Source of the DNA: Phenylobacterium sp.
GTDB lineage: Bacteria > Pseudomonadota > Alphaproteobacteria > Caulobacterales > Caulobacteraceae
Assembly: GCA_020401865.1 (NCBI GenBank)
Contig: JADCAS010000004.1
Coordinates: 124,001-188,000, forward strand
Length of the DNA stretch: 64,000 nucleotides
Direction of reading: 5' to 3'
Below the pieces are notes generated by a model. The model was not told where the DNA came from. It saw nothing but the letters and a program-made list of their open reading frames with translations, and searched no databases. Position numbers and translations under genes: made by a program. Of the stretch, positions 37,810 through 47,677 are shown piece by piece. The stretch's first letter is position 1. Each line of letters opens with the position of its first letter.

Positions 37810-39075
37810 ATGACGTCCGAGACATCAGCGGCCCGGGCCGAGGGCGACCGCATCCTGTCCATCGACGTGGTCCGCGGCATGGCCGTGCTCGGCATCCTGC
37901 TCATGAACATCGTCGCCATGGGCCTGCCGACCTACGCCTACATCAACCCCATATACGGTGGCGGGACCGAGGGGGCCGACTTCTGGACCTGGGCGGTCAA
38001 CAACGTCTTCGCCGATGGCAAGATGCGCGCCCTCTTCACCATGCTGTTCGGGGCCTCCGCCGTGCTTATCGCCGGGCGGGCGGAGTCCGGAGCCGGCCTC
38101 GGGCCCGTCCAGACCCACTACCGCCGGCTTTTCTGGATGTTCGTCATCGGCATGATCCACGCCTACTTCTTCTTTCTGGGCGACATCCTCGTCACCTATG
38201 CCCTGGCGGGGGCCCTGGTCTTTCCCTTCCGTCGTCTGGACCCGCGACTCCTGATCGGCCTGGGCGGCGCCCTCCTCGCCGCCCTCTTCCTGTGGCACCT
38301 GAGCGACGCAGGCCAGATGAAGGCCCTCCTGGCCGCCGCGACCGCCCCGGGCGCCGACGAGGCCGCCCGCACCGCCTGGGCCCAGGCCTCCCAGGGCTTC
38401 GTGGCGCCGCCGGGGTTCTCCGAGCGGGAAACCGCCCTGTTCCGCGGCGGATTCCTGGAGGCCCTGGAGGCGCGGGCGCAGGTCGCCCTCCTGCTTCAGC
38501 TGACCATCCCCTTCGACGCCGGCCCGGAGGCCATCGGCCAGATGCTGATTGGCATGGGCCTCTTCCGCCTGGGCTTCTTCTCCCTGGGCTGGTCGACCCG
38601 CGCCTACGTGATCATGATTGTCATCGGCTATGCTCTTGCCGCGCCGTTTGCGGCCCTGCAGGCCGGGCTGATCCATGCGGCAGGCTTCGAGCCCGTCCGG
38701 ACCCACGAGCTGATGGTCTGGCAGTCCATCACCCGGCCCTTCATCGCCCTGGCGCACGCCTCGGTCCTGCTGCTCATCGTCCGGGCAGGTCTCTTCCGGG
38801 GCCTCGTCTCAAGGCTGGAGGCGGCGGGGCGAATGGCCTTCACCAACTATCTGATGACCTCGGTGATCACGAGCCTGGTCTTCTGCGGCTATGGCCTCGG
38901 CCTCTACGGCCACCTGTCCCGCGCCGAGCAACTGTGGGTGGTGGCCGGCGTGTGGGCCCTGATCCTTCTGTGGAGCCGCCCCTGGCTGGCCCGCTTCCGC
39001 TACGGCCCCCTCGAATGGATCTGGCGCTCCCTCGTCCAGTGGAAGCGACAGCCATTCCGCAAGGCGACGGCCTGA
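37810..39075 (+). CDS. DUF418 membrane protein
   Basis: A 421-residue polytopic inner-membrane protein with about ten helices. The N-terminal ILSIDVVRGMAVLGILLMNI is the heparan-alpha-glucosaminide acetyltransferase-like opening shared by DUF418/DUF1624 proteins, and the C-terminal DUF418 domain ends PLEWIWRSLVQWKRQPF. Members are often called YeiB-like; function is unknown, with acyl transfer across the membrane proposed for relatives. It has its own regulated-looking promoter. It is convergent with the Sel1-repeat gene. Confidence 0.9.
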   Translation: MTSETSAARAEGDRILSIDVVRGMAVLGILLMNIVAMGLPTYAYINPIYGGGTEGADFWTWAVNNVFADGKMRALFTMLFGASAVLIAGRAESGAGLGPVQTHYRRLFWMFVIGMIHAYFFFLGDILVTYALAGALVFPFRRLDPRLLIGLGGALLAALFLWHLSDAGQMKALLAAATAPGADEAARTAWAQASQGFVAPPGFSERETALFRGGFLEALEARAQVALLLQLTIPFDAGPEAIGQMLIGMGLFRLGFFSLGWSTRAYVIMIVIGYALAAPFAALQAGLIHAAGFEPVRTHELMVWQSITRPFIALAHASVLLLIVRAGLFRGLVSRLEAAGRMAFTNYLMTSVITSLVFCGYGLGLYGHLSRAEQLWVVAGVWALILLWSRPWLARFRYGPLEWIWRSLVQWKRQPFRKATA

Positions 39076-39082
39076 GGTGACT

Positions 39083-40375
39083 TCAGGTCGGGGCCTTGGG
39101 GCAGGCTTCAAGTTTCGGCGTTCGGGCGCAGAGAAGACGAAGGTGCTCACCCGAGGTCGGGCGCCCCTTCTCAGACGCCCGCCGTAACAGCTTCGCAGCC
39201 TCGCCCTCGTCCTGCGGAACGCCAAATCCGCTCAGGTAGAGAATCGCGAGACTTTCCATGGCCAAGGGTTCGCCTTGGTCTACAGCCCTTCGCCACCACT
39301 GCACCGCGGCTTCGGTATCCTTGGGGATGCCGTCGCCACGAAATAGGAGTGACGCCAATTGCAGCTGGGCCTGGCCGTGGTCCTGCTCTGCGGCCTTGCG
39401 GAACCACTCCAGCGCCTTCCGGGTATCCTGGGGGACGCCCTCGCCCCTCAGGTAGGCAAGCCCCAGGTTGTGCTGGCCGGGAGGATTGCCCGCCTCCGCC
39501 CCTTTGCGGGTCCACGCGAGCGCCGCCTTCAAGTCCCTGGGAACGCCTCGTCCCTGGAAGTAAAGGAGGCCTAGGTTGGTCTGCGCTTTGTCATACCCCT
39601 GCTCGGCAGAGGCCCGCAGCCATCGAACGGACTCCTTCATGTTCAAGGGTACGCCCTCGCCCTCGGCATAATTCAGACTGAGTTCATATTGGGCGACGGG
39701 ATCACCCTTCTCAGCCGCTCTTCGGAACCAGGGGATCGCTGCGGCGAAATCCTGCGGAACCCCGACGCCTTGGTCATAAGCCATGCCCAGCCTGGTTTGG
39801 GAGTGGATGTAGCCCTGCTCGGCGGAGGCTCGGAGCCAACGCATAGATTCCGCCATGTCCACCGGGACGCCTTCGCCCCTCTGGTAGATCAGGCTGAGCT
39901 CCAACTGAGCCACCGGACTGCCCTGCTCGGACGCCAGCCTGGACCACTTCAGAGCTGCGGCCGGGTCCCTGGGAACGCTCTGGCCGCGCCTGTACAGGCT
40001 TGCGAGCCGGGTCTGGGCGCTGATGTCGCCCTGCTCCGCAGCCTTCTGGTACCAGATCACGGCGGCAGGCACATCCCGCTCAACGCCGAGTCCATTCTCA
40101 AGGATGAAGCCATACCTGAATTGGGAAAAGGCGTGGCCCATCTCGGCCGGCCTTCGGAGACAGGCGAAATGGGCCGCGAGGCGCTTACGGGCGCCGGCGG
40201 TAGACATCCCCTCGATGTTGAACGATTCCAGAAAGGATTTCTGGTATGCCCTCGCGCAAGCGGCGTAGGCCTCTTCCGCTGTCCTGGGAACGCTTTTGGC
40301 CTGAGAGCACCCTCCTGACACCATCAAGCCGCCGCCCACGGCCAAGACCAGAAGCTTAAGTCTCAAACCGGGCAT
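39083..40375 (-). CDS. Sel1-like repeat lipoprotein
   Basis: A 430-residue protein with a signal peptide ending in a lipobox-like VSGGC (about Cys22), then about nine Sel1-like (SLR) alpha/alpha repeats of 36 residues with the signature A-x(2)-LG-x2-Y-x2-G-x-GVP-x-D. SLR solenoids are protein-protein scaffolds; in the periplasm they often act in envelope assembly or stress signalling. Two 37-residue segments (roughly residues 151-187 and 223-259) are 28/37 identical, a sign of recent internal duplication of a two-repeat unit. ATG 40375 with GGGAGTGGGAG before it is preferred over GTG 40384. A cysteine pair near the C-terminus (LLCARTPKLEACPK) could form a disulfide. Confidence 0.88.
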   Translation of the reverse strand: MPGLRLKLLVLAVGGGLMVSGGCSQAKSVPRTAEEAYAACARAYQKSFLESFNIEGMSTAGARKRLAAHFACLRRPAEMGHAFSQFRYGFILENGLGVERDVPAAVIWYQKAAEQGDISAQTRLASLYRRGQSVPRDPAAALKWSRLASEQGSPVAQLELSLIYQRGEGVPVDMAESMRWLRASAEQGYIHSQTRLGMAYDQGVGVPQDFAAAIPWFRRAAEKGDPVAQYELSLNYAEGEGVPLNMKESVRWLRASAEQGYDKAQTNLGLLYFQGRGVPRDLKAALAWTRKGAEAGNPPGQHNLGLAYLRGEGVPQDTRKALEWFRKAAEQDHGQAQLQLASLLFRGDGIPKDTEAAVQWWRRAVDQGEPLAMESLAILYLSGFGVPQDEGEAAKLLRRASEKGRPTSGEHLRLLCARTPKLEACPKAPT

Positions 40376-40411
40376 GGCTCCCACTCCCTCCCGTCAATCC
40401 AGGTTCCCCGC

Positions 40412-41185
40412 CTATCGCGCCGTATAGCCCCCATCCACGACCATCTCCGAGCCAGTCATGAAGCTCGCCTCGTCGGAGGCGAGGAAGACGATGGCGTTGG
40501 CGATCTCGGCGGGTTCGGCGAGGCGGCCGAGGGCGTGCTGGAGGACCAGGGTCTCGCGCACCTCATTGCCGTTCTCCACCTCGCGGAGGATGTTGTGGAC
40601 CAGGGGCGTCTCCACATAGCCGGGGTGGACCGAGTTCACCCGGATGCCGAGGGGCGCCCATTCCAGGGCTGCGGCCTTGGTGAGCATCAGCACCGCCCCC
40701 TTGGAGGCGCAGTAGGCCGCCGCCCCCGGGGTCGCGATCTTGCCCATGATCGAGGAGAGGTTGATCACCGAGCCGCCCCGGCCGCCCTTCAGGATCAGTG
40801 GTCCGGCGAAACGATGGCCGTAGAAGACCCCGTCCAGGTTGACCGACAGGGTCCTTCGCCAGTTCTCGAGGCTGTGGCTCATCAGTTCGTTGCCGACGGT
40901 GGTCATGCCCGCATTGTTCACCAGGATATCCAGCCGGCCGAAGGCGGCCTCCACCTCCTCCACCACCCGCTCCCAGTCCTCCGGCAGGGTGACGTCGTGG
41001 GCGAAGGCCTTCGCCCTGCCGCCCGCCGCCGCGATGGAGTCCGCCACGGCGCGGGCCGCCTCGGGCGACAGGTCCGTCACCGCCACGGCGGCGCCTTCCT
41101 TCGCCAGGGCCCGGCAGGCCGCCGCGCCTATGCCCGAGCCGCCGCCGGTGACCAGGGCGACCCGTCCGTCCAGCCGCCCGCTCAC
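40412..41185 (-). CDS. Short-chain dehydrogenase/reductase
   Basis: A 257-residue classical SDR oxidoreductase: cofactor motif TGGGSGIGAAACRAL (residues 13-27), NNAGM, and the catalytic Ser-Tyr-Lys as NLSSIMGK and YCASKGA, with the family ending VVDGGYTAR. The aspartate following beta-2 (VTDLSPEAA) suggests NAD preference. The substrate is unknown. It overlaps the nitronate monooxygenase gene (ATGA), so the two probably act in one oxidative pathway. Confidence 0.9.
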   Translation of the reverse strand: MSGRLDGRVALVTGGGSGIGAAACRALAKEGAAVAVTDLSPEAARAVADSIAAAGGRAKAFAHDVTLPEDWERVVEEVEAAFGRLDILVNNAGMTTVGNELMSHSLENWRRTLSVNLDGVFYGHRFAGPLILKGGRGGSVINLSSIMGKIATPGAAAYCASKGAVLMLTKAAALEWAPLGIRVNSVHPGYVETPLVHNILREVENGNEVRETLVLQHALGRLAEPAEIANAIVFLASDEASFMTGSEMVVDGGYTAR

Positions 41186-42162
41186 GCCGTCACCCCCGCG
41201 GCGCGGAGCGCCGTCATCCGGTCGATGGCCGCCTCGGCGCCCGAGACCAGGCGGGCGACGATCTCGGCCGCCGGCAGGACCTCGTGCACCCCGCCCGCCG
41301 ACTGGCCCATGGCGAAGCAGGAACTGTCCGGGTTCAGGCCCTCGATCTGGCCGCCGATGCCGCCCATGACCCCGGCCTGGCTGGAGAGCATGGCCTGCAT
41401 GGGGAAGGGCTGGATGTCCGCCGGACGGCTCTCCCAGTCGTCCACATAAGGGTTCTTGCGCACCCGCATGGGCTTGCCCGAATAGCAGCGGGTCCGGATG
41501 GTGTCCTCGTCGGAGGACTCCACAATGGTCTGGCGGTAGAGGTCGCCAGCGTGGGCCTCGGGCGAGGCGATGAAGCGGGTGCCGACCCAGACCCCCACGG
41601 CGCCGAGGCCCAGCACGGCGGCGAGACCCCGGCCGTCATAGATGCCGCCGGCGCCGACCACGGGGATCTTCACCGCCTCCACCGCCTGGGCGATCAGGGG
41701 CAGGCGTCCGACCAGGCCCGTATGCCCGCCGCCCTCGCCGCCCTGGCAGATGACGGCGTCGCAGCCGGCCTGCTCGGCCTTCACCGCGTGCTTCACGGCC
41801 CCGCAGACGACCATGACCTTCAGGCCCGCCCGCTTGAGCTTCTCCATGATCGGCATGGGCACGCCCAGGCCGGCGACGAAGGACGAGGCGCCCTCCTCGA
41901 TGATCACGTCCACGGCGGCGGTCAGGCTTTCCGGCGAGGCGGCGAGCAGGTCGACGCCAAAGGGCCCGTCGGTCAGCTTGCGCACCCGGCGCATCTGCTC
42001 GCGGATGAAGTCCGGGCCCTGGCCGGCCATGCCCAGGACGCCGTAGCCCCCCGCGTTGGTCACGGCGGCGGCGAGCTCGGCGTAGGAGACCCCGCCCATG
42101 CCGGCCAGCATGACGGGGTGCTTCACCCCGAGAAGGTCACAGAGCTTGGTGTGCAGGGTCAT
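41182..42162 (-). CDS. Nitronate monooxygenase family flavoprotein
   Basis: A 326-residue FMN-dependent TIM-barrel protein of the NMO/2-nitropropane dioxygenase family, with the N-terminal HPVMLAGMGGVSYAELAAAVTNAGGYGVLG, CQGGEGGGHTG in the middle (phosphate/flavin loop), and VVGAGGIYDGRGLAAVLGLGAVGVWVGTRF. Family members oxidise nitronates or act as enoyl reductases; which applies here cannot be read. First gene of a two-gene unit with the SDR gene. Confidence 0.9.
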   Translation of the reverse strand: MTLHTKLCDLLGVKHPVMLAGMGGVSYAELAAAVTNAGGYGVLGMAGQGPDFIREQMRRVRKLTDGPFGVDLLAASPESLTAAVDVIIEEGASSFVAGLGVPMPIMEKLKRAGLKVMVVCGAVKHAVKAEQAGCDAVICQGGEGGGHTGLVGRLPLIAQAVEAVKIPVVGAGGIYDGRGLAAVLGLGAVGVWVGTRFIASPEAHAGDLYRQTIVESSDEDTIRTRCYSGKPMRVRKNPYVDDWESRPADIQPFPMQAMLSSQAGVMGGIGGQIEGLNPDSSCFAMGQSAGGVHEVLPAAEIVARLVSGAEAAIDRMTALRAAGVTA

Positions 42163-42231
42163 AGCGTCCTCCCGTTTACTGGGAAGGCAGCATGGCGCCG
42201 AAATCCAAAGGTGGGAACGGGCGCCCTTGGG

Positions 42232-43155
42232 TCAGGCGCCGGCGGCGTCCAGGTCGGAGGGCAGGGCCTCGTAGACGCGGGAGCAGAACTCGCAGGACAC
42301 CCGGATCCGGCCGTCGGCCTCCACCATGTCGGCGCGCTCCTCGGCGCTGAACGAGGCGAGCAGGCCCAGGATCCGTTCCTGCGAGCAGCGGCAGGCGGCC
42401 TTCAGGGTCTGGGGGGTGAAGACCCGCACGCCGTCCTCGTGGAAGAGGCGGAACAGCAGGTCTGTGGCCGGCAAGAGCGGATCAATGAGCTCGTCCTCGC
42501 CGAGGGTCTCGAACAGGGCCTCGGTGCGCCGCCAGGGTTCCTCGGTGGAGCCCCGCGCCTCGTCCCCAGCGATGTTCTGGATCAGCACGCCGCCGGCCCG
42601 CCATTGGGGCCCCTGGCCGGAGTCCGCCTGCCCCACCGCCAGCCGGATCCGCGTGGGCGTCTGCTCGGACTGGGCGAAATACTGCTCGGCGCAGAGGGCC
42701 AGGGTCTCGCCCTCGATGGCGGTCACCCCCTGGTAACGGTCCATGTCCGGACCCTGATCCACCGTCATCATGAACAGGCCGTCCCCCAGCAGGGCCCGGG
42801 CGCCCGGGCGCTGGAAGCCGGCGACGAGCCCGGCGACCTCCTCGGGGTCGAACCGGCAGTAACCGCGCAGCGACCCGGCGGTGTCGTAGTCGCAGACGAC
42901 GTAGCGGACCGGCCCGTTCCCCTGGGCCTGGACGATCAGCCGCCCCTCGAACTTCAGGTTCGAGCCCACCAGGGCCGCCAGGGCGCAGGTCTCGCCCAGC
43001 AGGTTGGCCACCGGGTCCGGATAGGCGTGGGCCGACAGGATCTCGTCCACCGCGGGCCCCAGGCGCACCAGCCGCCCACGCACGGCCTCGCCCTCGATCT
43101 GGAAGGGGAAGACGCGGTCGTCGTCGACCGCCTCGAGGGAAACCCTGCCGCTCAT
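42232..43155 (-). CDS. hslO: Redox-activated chaperone Hsp33
   Basis: Holdase that is switched on by oxidation and heat. The 307-residue protein ends in the zinc-binding redox switch: C-R-C in [10 protein letters not shown] and C-E-F-C in [12 protein letters not shown], the four-cysteine C-x-C...C-x2-C arrangement. The start ATG 43155 overlaps the argF stop by four bases; the longer TTG start is unnecessary. Third gene of argD-argF-hslO, an arrangement typical of Caulobacterales and Rhizobiales. Confidence 0.96.
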   Translation of the reverse strand: MSGRVSLEAVDDDRVFPFQIEGEAVRGRLVRLGPAVDEILSAHAYPDPVANLLGETCALAALVGSNLKFEGRLIVQAQGNGPVRYVVCDYDTAGSLRGYCRFDPEEVAGLVAGFQRPGARALLGDGLFMMTVDQGPDMDRYQGVTAIEGETLALCAEQYFAQSEQTPTRIRLAVGQADSGQGPQWRAGGVLIQNIAGDEARGSTEEPWRRTEALFETLGEDELIDPLLPATDLLFRLFHEDGVRVFTPQTLKAACRCSQERILGLLASFSAEERADMVEADGRIRVSCEFCSRVYEALPSDLDAAGA

Positions 43156-44108
43156 ATCGCGCCAAAGCACCAGGCCAGGATGGACTTCTGGGCGTGGATC
43201 CGGTTCTCGGCCTCCTCCCAGATCCGCGACCGGGGACCGTCGATCACCGCGGAAGTGACCTCCTCCTCACGGTGGGCGGGCAGGCAGTGCAGGAAGACCG
43301 CGTCGCTGTGCGCCAGGTCCATCAGGGCCTTGTCCACCTGGTAGGGGCCCAGCGCCGCCATGCGCTCGGCCTTGTCGGTGTCGCCCATTGAGACCCAGGT
43401 GTCGGTGATGACGCAGTCGGCGCCGGCCACGGCCTCGCGGGGGTTGCGAGTGACAGAGACCTGGCCCTGCAGGGAGGCCGCGCGCGCCAGGTCCGCCGGG
43501 TCGGGCGAATAGCCCTCGGGGCAGGCGATGTTCAGGCGGTAGCCCAGCAGGGGCGCGGCGTGGATGAAGCTGGCGCAGACATTGTTGCCGTCGCCCACCC
43601 AGGCCAGGGTCTTGCCCGCCACGGGCCCGCGATGGGCCTCGAAGGTCATCAGGTCGGCCAGGATCTGGCAAGGATGGCCGGTGTCCGACAGGCCGTTGAT
43701 CACCGGCACGGTGCAGTGGGCGGCGAGGTCCAGAAGGTCCGTGTGCCGGTTCGACCGCAGCATGACGGCGTCCACCATGCGTGACAGGACCCGGGCGGTG
43801 TCGGCGATGGTCTCCCCCCGTCCCAGCTGCATGTCGGCGGCGGTGGAAATGATCACGTCACCGCCCAGCTGGCGCATGGCGGCGTCGAAGGAGAACCGCG
43901 TCCGCGTCGAGTTCTTCTCGAAAATCATGGCCAGGGTGCGCTCACGCCCCGGGGCGTCGGCGTCGATGCGGCCCTGGGTCCAACCGGCGCGGGCGGCCTT
44001 GCGGACCGCCGCGTCGTCCAGGATCCGGCGCAGGGTGGCCGCCTCCAGGGACCAGAGGTCCAGGAAGTGGCGAACGGGCGGGCTCAAGGCTCCTTCCTCG
44101 CTGGGCAT
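43152..44108 (-). CDS. argF: Ornithine carbamoyltransferase
   Basis: Makes citrulline from ornithine and carbamoyl phosphate. The 318-residue protein has the carbamoyl-phosphate loop [12 protein letters not shown] (about residues 63-74), [22 protein letters not shown], and [11 protein letters not shown] with the catalytic cysteine. It lies between argD (12 bases upstream) and hslO (overlapping). Confidence 0.96.
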   Translation of the reverse strand: MPSEEGALSPPVRHFLDLWSLEAATLRRILDDAAVRKAARAGWTQGRIDADAPGRERTLAMIFEKNSTRTRFSFDAAMRQLGGDVIISTAADMQLGRGETIADTARVLSRMVDAVMLRSNRHTDLLDLAAHCTVPVINGLSDTGHPCQILADLMTFEAHRGPVAGKTLAWVGDGNNVCASFIHAAPLLGYRLNIACPEGYSPDPADLARAASLQGQVSVTRNPREAVAGADCVITDTWVSMGDTDKAERMAALGPYQVDKALMDLAHSDAVFLHCLPAHREEEVTSAVIDGPRSRIWEEAENRIHAQKSILAWCFGAI

Positions 44109-44120
44109 GGACAGGCCGCC

Positions 44121-45335
44121 TCAGGCGCCGCGCGCGCGGGCGCAGGCCCGGTCGAGCTTCTCCACCGCCTCGCGCACCTCTTCGACCGAGATGACCAGGG
44201 GCGGCAGGAGCCGCACGCAGTTGTCGCCGCCGCCGGCGATCAGCAGCTTCTCGTCCCGGGCGTGCTGCATGAACTCGCGGTTGGGAGTCTTCAGCTTCAG
44301 CCCGATCAGCAGGCCCCGGCCGCGAATCTCTTCGATCACGTCGGGATTGCGCGCCTTCAGACCCTCCAGCTGCTGGGTGAAGTAGCCGGAGACCTCGATC
44401 ACGTGGTTCAGCAGGGCCGGCGAGCTCAGCTCCTCGACCGCCGCCAGGCCCACGGCCATGGCCAGGGGGTTGCCGCCGTAGGTCGAGCCGTGGGAGCCGG
44501 GCGTCATGCCGGAGGCCGCCCGGGCGGTGGCCAGGCAGGCGCCGACCGGGAAGCCTCCGCCCAGGGCTTTGGCCACGGCCATGATGTCGGGCTCGATCCC
44601 GGCCCACTCATGGGCAAACAGCTTGCCGGTGCGCGAGAAACCGCACTGGACCTCGTCGAGGATCATCAGAACGCCGTGCGCGTCGCACAGGGCGCGAAGC
44701 TCGCGAAGGCAGGAGTCCGGAACCGCCCGGGCCCCACCCTCGCCCTGCACGGGCTCCAGGATCACCGCCGCCGTGGTGGGCGAAGCGATCGCCGCCTTCA
44801 GGGCCTCGTGGTCACCGAACTTCAGCTGGATGAAGCCGGGCATTCGGGGACCGAAGCCCTCCAGGTAGCTGGGATTGCCTGACGCGTTGACCGCCGCCAG
44901 GGTCCGGCCATGGAAGGAGCCGTCAAAGCCGATAATGTCGATCCGCTCCTCCTGCCCCCGAGCCCAGTGGAACTTGCGCGCCGTCTTGATGGCGCACTCG
45001 ATCGCCTCGGTTCCGGAGTTGGTGAAGAAGACCACGTCGGCGAAGGTCTTCGTCGTCAGGGCCTCGGCCAGCTTCACCTGCTCGGGGATGGTGAAGATAT
45101 TGGACACGTGCCACAGCTTGTCGGCCTGGGCCTTGAGGGCCGCGATCAGCTTCGGATGGGAATGGCCGAGCGCATTCACGGCAATGCCCGCCAGGGCGTC
45201 GAGGTAGGCCTCGCCGTCAGTGGTGTAGAGACGCACGCCTTCGCCTCGCGCGAACGCCAGGGGCGTGCGGCTGTACACGCCCATCAGGTGGTCGGCGGGA
45301 ACGTTGAGGCCCTCAGGCTGCGTCTTCTGGGTCAC
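44121..45335 (-). CDS. argD: Acetylornithine aminotransferase
   Basis: PLP enzyme of arginine (and often lysine) synthesis, 404 residues. It has [17 protein letters not shown], the PLP contacts [14 protein letters not shown] and the Schiff-base lysine in [16 protein letters not shown] (around residue 254). The start is GTG 45335 in a GGAGGG context. A strong hairpin lies about 18 bases upstream and is interpreted as the terminator of the preceding gene. It heads the argD-argF-hslO operon. Confidence 0.95.
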   Translation of the reverse strand: MTQKTQPEGLNVPADHLMGVYSRTPLAFARGEGVRLYTTDGEAYLDALAGIAVNALGHSHPKLIAALKAQADKLWHVSNIFTIPEQVKLAEALTTKTFADVVFFTNSGTEAIECAIKTARKFHWARGQEERIDIIGFDGSFHGRTLAAVNASGNPSYLEGFGPRMPGFIQLKFGDHEALKAAIASPTTAAVILEPVQGEGGARAVPDSCLRELRALCDAHGVLMILDEVQCGFSRTGKLFAHEWAGIEPDIMAVAKALGGGFPVGACLATARAASGMTPGSHGSTYGGNPLAMAVGLAAVEELSSPALLNHVIEVSGYFTQQLEGLKARNPDVIEEIRGRGLLIGLKLKTPNREFMQHARDEKLLIAGGGDNCVRLLPPLVISVEEVREAVEKLDRACARARGA

Positions 45336-45351
45336 GATCGGGAACCCTCCA

Positions 45352-45385
45352 AAACGTAACGTCCCCGCCGCGGGGCGACGGGGAC
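45352..45385 (-). terminator. Rho-independent terminator after the ABC-2 permease gene
   Basis: On the minus strand GTCCCCG at 45385-45379 pairs with CGGGGAC at 45367-45361, extended by inner G-C pairs, and is followed by TTACGTTTT. It lies 54 bases beyond the permease stop and just ahead of argD, so it would end the permease transcript; because it is also in the argD leader it could act as an attenuator if transcription starts upstream. Confidence 0.6.
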
Positions 45386-45438
45386 TGGAAGGCTGCGACT
45401 TCTCCGCCCAATGGGCCGGAATGTCAATGTTTGCGGGC

Positions 45439-46263
45439 TCAGCTCTTGATCTTGTAGCCGGTGTCGAACATCCACAGGCAGACGCAGGTCAGGGCCACCA
45501 CCAGGCCTGCGGTCATCACCGCCCCGGCCAGGACAGAGCCCTCGGCATAGCCCAGGAAGCCATACCGGAAGCCGTCGATCAGGTAGAAGAAGGGGTTGTA
45601 GTGGCTGAGGGTCCGGAACGGCTCGGGCAGGCGCTCGACCAGGTAGAAGGTGCCCGACAGGAAGGTCATGGGCATGATGATGAAGTTGGTCACCACCGCC
45701 ATATTGTCGAACTTCTCGCTCCACAGCCCACCCATGATGCCCAGTAGGCCCAGGATCAGGGCCGCGCCCAGGCCGAAGTAGAGGATCGCCCAGGGCTGGC
45801 TGACCGGGAGGTGCGAGAAGGGGATGATCACCGCGGCTGTCACGGCGCCCACCAGGACGCCCCGGGTCGCGGCGCCCAGGCCAAAGGCCGCAACATGCTC
45901 CGCCGGGCTCAAGGGCGGCGTCAGAAAATCCCCGATCAGCCCGTTCATCTTCGCCTGGAGCAGGGAGGACGAGGAGTTTGCGAACGCGTTGTTCAGGATC
46001 GCCATCATCACCAGCCCGGGCGCCACGAAGGCGGCGAAGTCGTATCCATGCACCGGGGGACGGGCGCCGTGGGCGGCGACGACAAACACCATCATGTAAA
46101 GGAGGGAGGTCACGACGGGGGCGGCCAGGGTCTGCATGCCCACCTTCCAGAACCGCATGACCTCGCGGACGTAGAGGGTCCGGAACCCCGCCCAGTTAAA
46201 GCCGGGATAGGACCGCGGCTCCGGGGGGATCACAGGCGACGGGGACGAGGATGTATCGGTCAT
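45439..46263 (-). CDS. ABC-2 type transporter permease
   Basis: A 274-residue inner-membrane protein with six predicted helices of the ABC-2/NodJ-like fold. It contains FVAPGLVMMAILNNAFANSS and the late conserved segment LSGTFYLVERLPEPF and YNPFFYLIDGFRYGFLG, which are family signatures of drug or polysaccharide/lipid exporters. No matching ATPase gene is adjacent, so it is either an orphan or pairs with one elsewhere. It is divergent from the carboxymuconolactone-decarboxylase-like gene and followed by a strong terminator. Confidence 0.88.
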   Translation of the reverse strand: MTDTSSSPSPVIPPEPRSYPGFNWAGFRTLYVREVMRFWKVGMQTLAAPVVTSLLYMMVFVVAAHGARPPVHGYDFAAFVAPGLVMMAILNNAFANSSSSLLQAKMNGLIGDFLTPPLSPAEHVAAFGLGAATRGVLVGAVTAAVIIPFSHLPVSQPWAILYFGLGAALILGLLGIMGGLWSEKFDNMAVVTNFIIMPMTFLSGTFYLVERLPEPFRTLSHYNPFFYLIDGFRYGFLGYAEGSVLAGAVMTAGLVVALTCVCLWMFDTGYKIKS

Positions 46264-46369
46264 GGCCCAGATGTGCGCCGGGTGGCGAGCGGTGGCAAGC
46301 GCTCTCGTCGGCCCTTGCCCCCGGCGCGTCCGCGTCTAGCCTTGGGCCCAGATAACAGGAGACCACCCC

Positions 46370-46903
46370 ATGTCCCGACTGCCGCTGATCGAGCCCGAGG
46401 CCCTGCCGCCCTACATGAAGGCCATTCACGACGCGACGCCTGAAGAGAACTGGCTGGGCCGCCACTTCGCGCGCGCCTTCGCCCCGGCCGAGGACCTCGT
46501 CCAGGCCTACCAGGGCTTCTACCACCCCTGGCACACTGGCGGGGCCGGCGTCCTGCCGCCAAGGCTCAAGGAACTGATCCGTCTGCGCATCGCCACACTG
46601 AACGGCTGCGTCCTGTGCAAGACCGTTCGCATGGCCCCCGAGGTGGTGAGCGAGGAGGAAGCCGCCTCCGGCGTGGACCGGGTGGACGAGTCGGGCTTCA
46701 GCGCCCGGGAGCGGGCGGCCATCCGCTTCGCCGAAAAGATGGCCGTGGACCATCACAACATCACCGACGACGATGTCGCCCATATGCGACGCCTCTTCAC
46801 CGATCAGGAGTTCCTGGAGCTCTCGATGATGGCCGGACAGTACATCGGCTTCGGCCGGGTCCTGGCCCTTCTGCAGCTCGAGGTCGCCGCCTGCCCTATC
46901 TGA
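46370..46903 (+). CDS. Carboxymuconolactone decarboxylase/AhpD-like protein
   Basis: A 177-residue helical protein of the AhpD-like fold. It carries the redox C-x2-C in LNGCVLCKTVRM (around residues 80-91) and a later histidine pair VDHHNI, the usual catalytic relay of alkylhydroperoxidase-like members, so peroxide reduction is more likely than muconolactone decarboxylation. ATG 46370 follows CAGGAGA. It stands alone upstream of gcrA. Confidence 0.85.
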   Translation: MSRLPLIEPEALPPYMKAIHDATPEENWLGRHFARAFAPAEDLVQAYQGFYHPWHTGGAGVLPPRLKELIRLRIATLNGCVLCKTVRMAPEVVSEEEAASGVDRVDESGFSARERAAIRFAEKMAVDHHNITDDDVAHMRRLFTDQEFLELSMMAGQYIGFGRVLALLQLEVAACPI

Positions 46904-47078
46904 GCCGGCGCCTGCCTACATCTGGTTTCTGTGGATGGACGCCATGGCGCCGATTGTGGTCTGGCTCACTTCCATTACGATATATTGTGGCAGGGCGAGG
47001 TTGGGCGTAAGCTCTGGCACAAGATATTGATCCCGGCGACGCTGAGCGTTCAAGCCGGGCAGGATGGTGGAGCGAACC

Positions 47079-47585
47079 ATGGGTTGGACCGACGAGCGGG
47101 TCGAACTGCTCAAGAAACTCTGGCAGGACGGACTGTCCGCCAGCCAGATTGCCAAGCAACTCGGCGGCGTGACCCGCAATGCGGTCATCGGCAAGGTGCA
47201 CAGGCTGGGGCTCTCCGGCCGCGCCGCGCCGTCGAAGCCGGCGCGCCCGGTGTTCAAGGCGCCGAGGCCGGCGCGCCAGACGGCCGCCCCCGCAGCGCCG
47301 CGCCGGATTGCTCCGCCGCCCCTTGCGACCGCCGCCCCGGTGACCCAGCCGCCCGCCCGCTATGTGGACGAGGCGCCCGGCTCCGCGACCGTGCTGACCC
47401 TGGGCGCGCACATGTGCAAGTGGCCGATCGGCGATCCGTCCAGCGACGACTTCACCTTCTGCGGCCGCCGGGCCAGCGAGGGACCCTATTGCGTGGAGCA
47501 TGCCCGGGTCGCCTACCAGCCCGCCCAGACGAAGAAGCGCTCCAGCGCCAACGAGCTGGCGCGCAGCCTGCGTCGCTACATCTAG
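47079..47585 (+). CDS. gcrA: Cell-cycle regulator GcrA
   Basis: Sigma-70-associated activator that recruits RNA polymerase to promoters with methylated GANTC. The 168-residue protein has the N-terminal DNA-binding domain MGWTDERVELLKKLWQDG...ITRNAVIGKVHRLGLSGR (approximate residues 1-47), a Pro/Ala-rich linker, and the C-terminal sigma-binding region with CKWPIGDP, FCGRRASEGPYC. The upstream in-frame ATG at 47064 was rejected; MGWTDERV is the conserved start and has GGAG eight bases before it. The 175 bases upstream contain an AT-rich patch (TATATT near 46980), but no CtrA, GANTC or exact DnaA box was found. Confidence 0.96.
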   Translation: MGWTDERVELLKKLWQDGLSASQIAKQLGGVTRNAVIGKVHRLGLSGRAAPSKPARPVFKAPRPARQTAAPAAPRRIAPPPLATAAPVTQPPARYVDEAPGSATVLTLGAHMCKWPIGDPSSDDFTFCGRRASEGPYCVEHARVAYQPAQTKKRSSANELARSLRRYI

Positions 47586-47677
47586 GTCCGGCATCCGTTG
47601 GGGATGGGGGGCGCGCCACGACCTGGGGCCGGTTTCTGCACTTGCCTTGACGTCGCCGGGCGCGTCCCTTTCCAGCC

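Noticed and set aside
46904..47078. CtrA, GANTC or DnaA sites expected before gcrA
   Set aside because: None was found by eye in this stretch. Only a short AT-rich patch is present, so no regulatory site was annotated.
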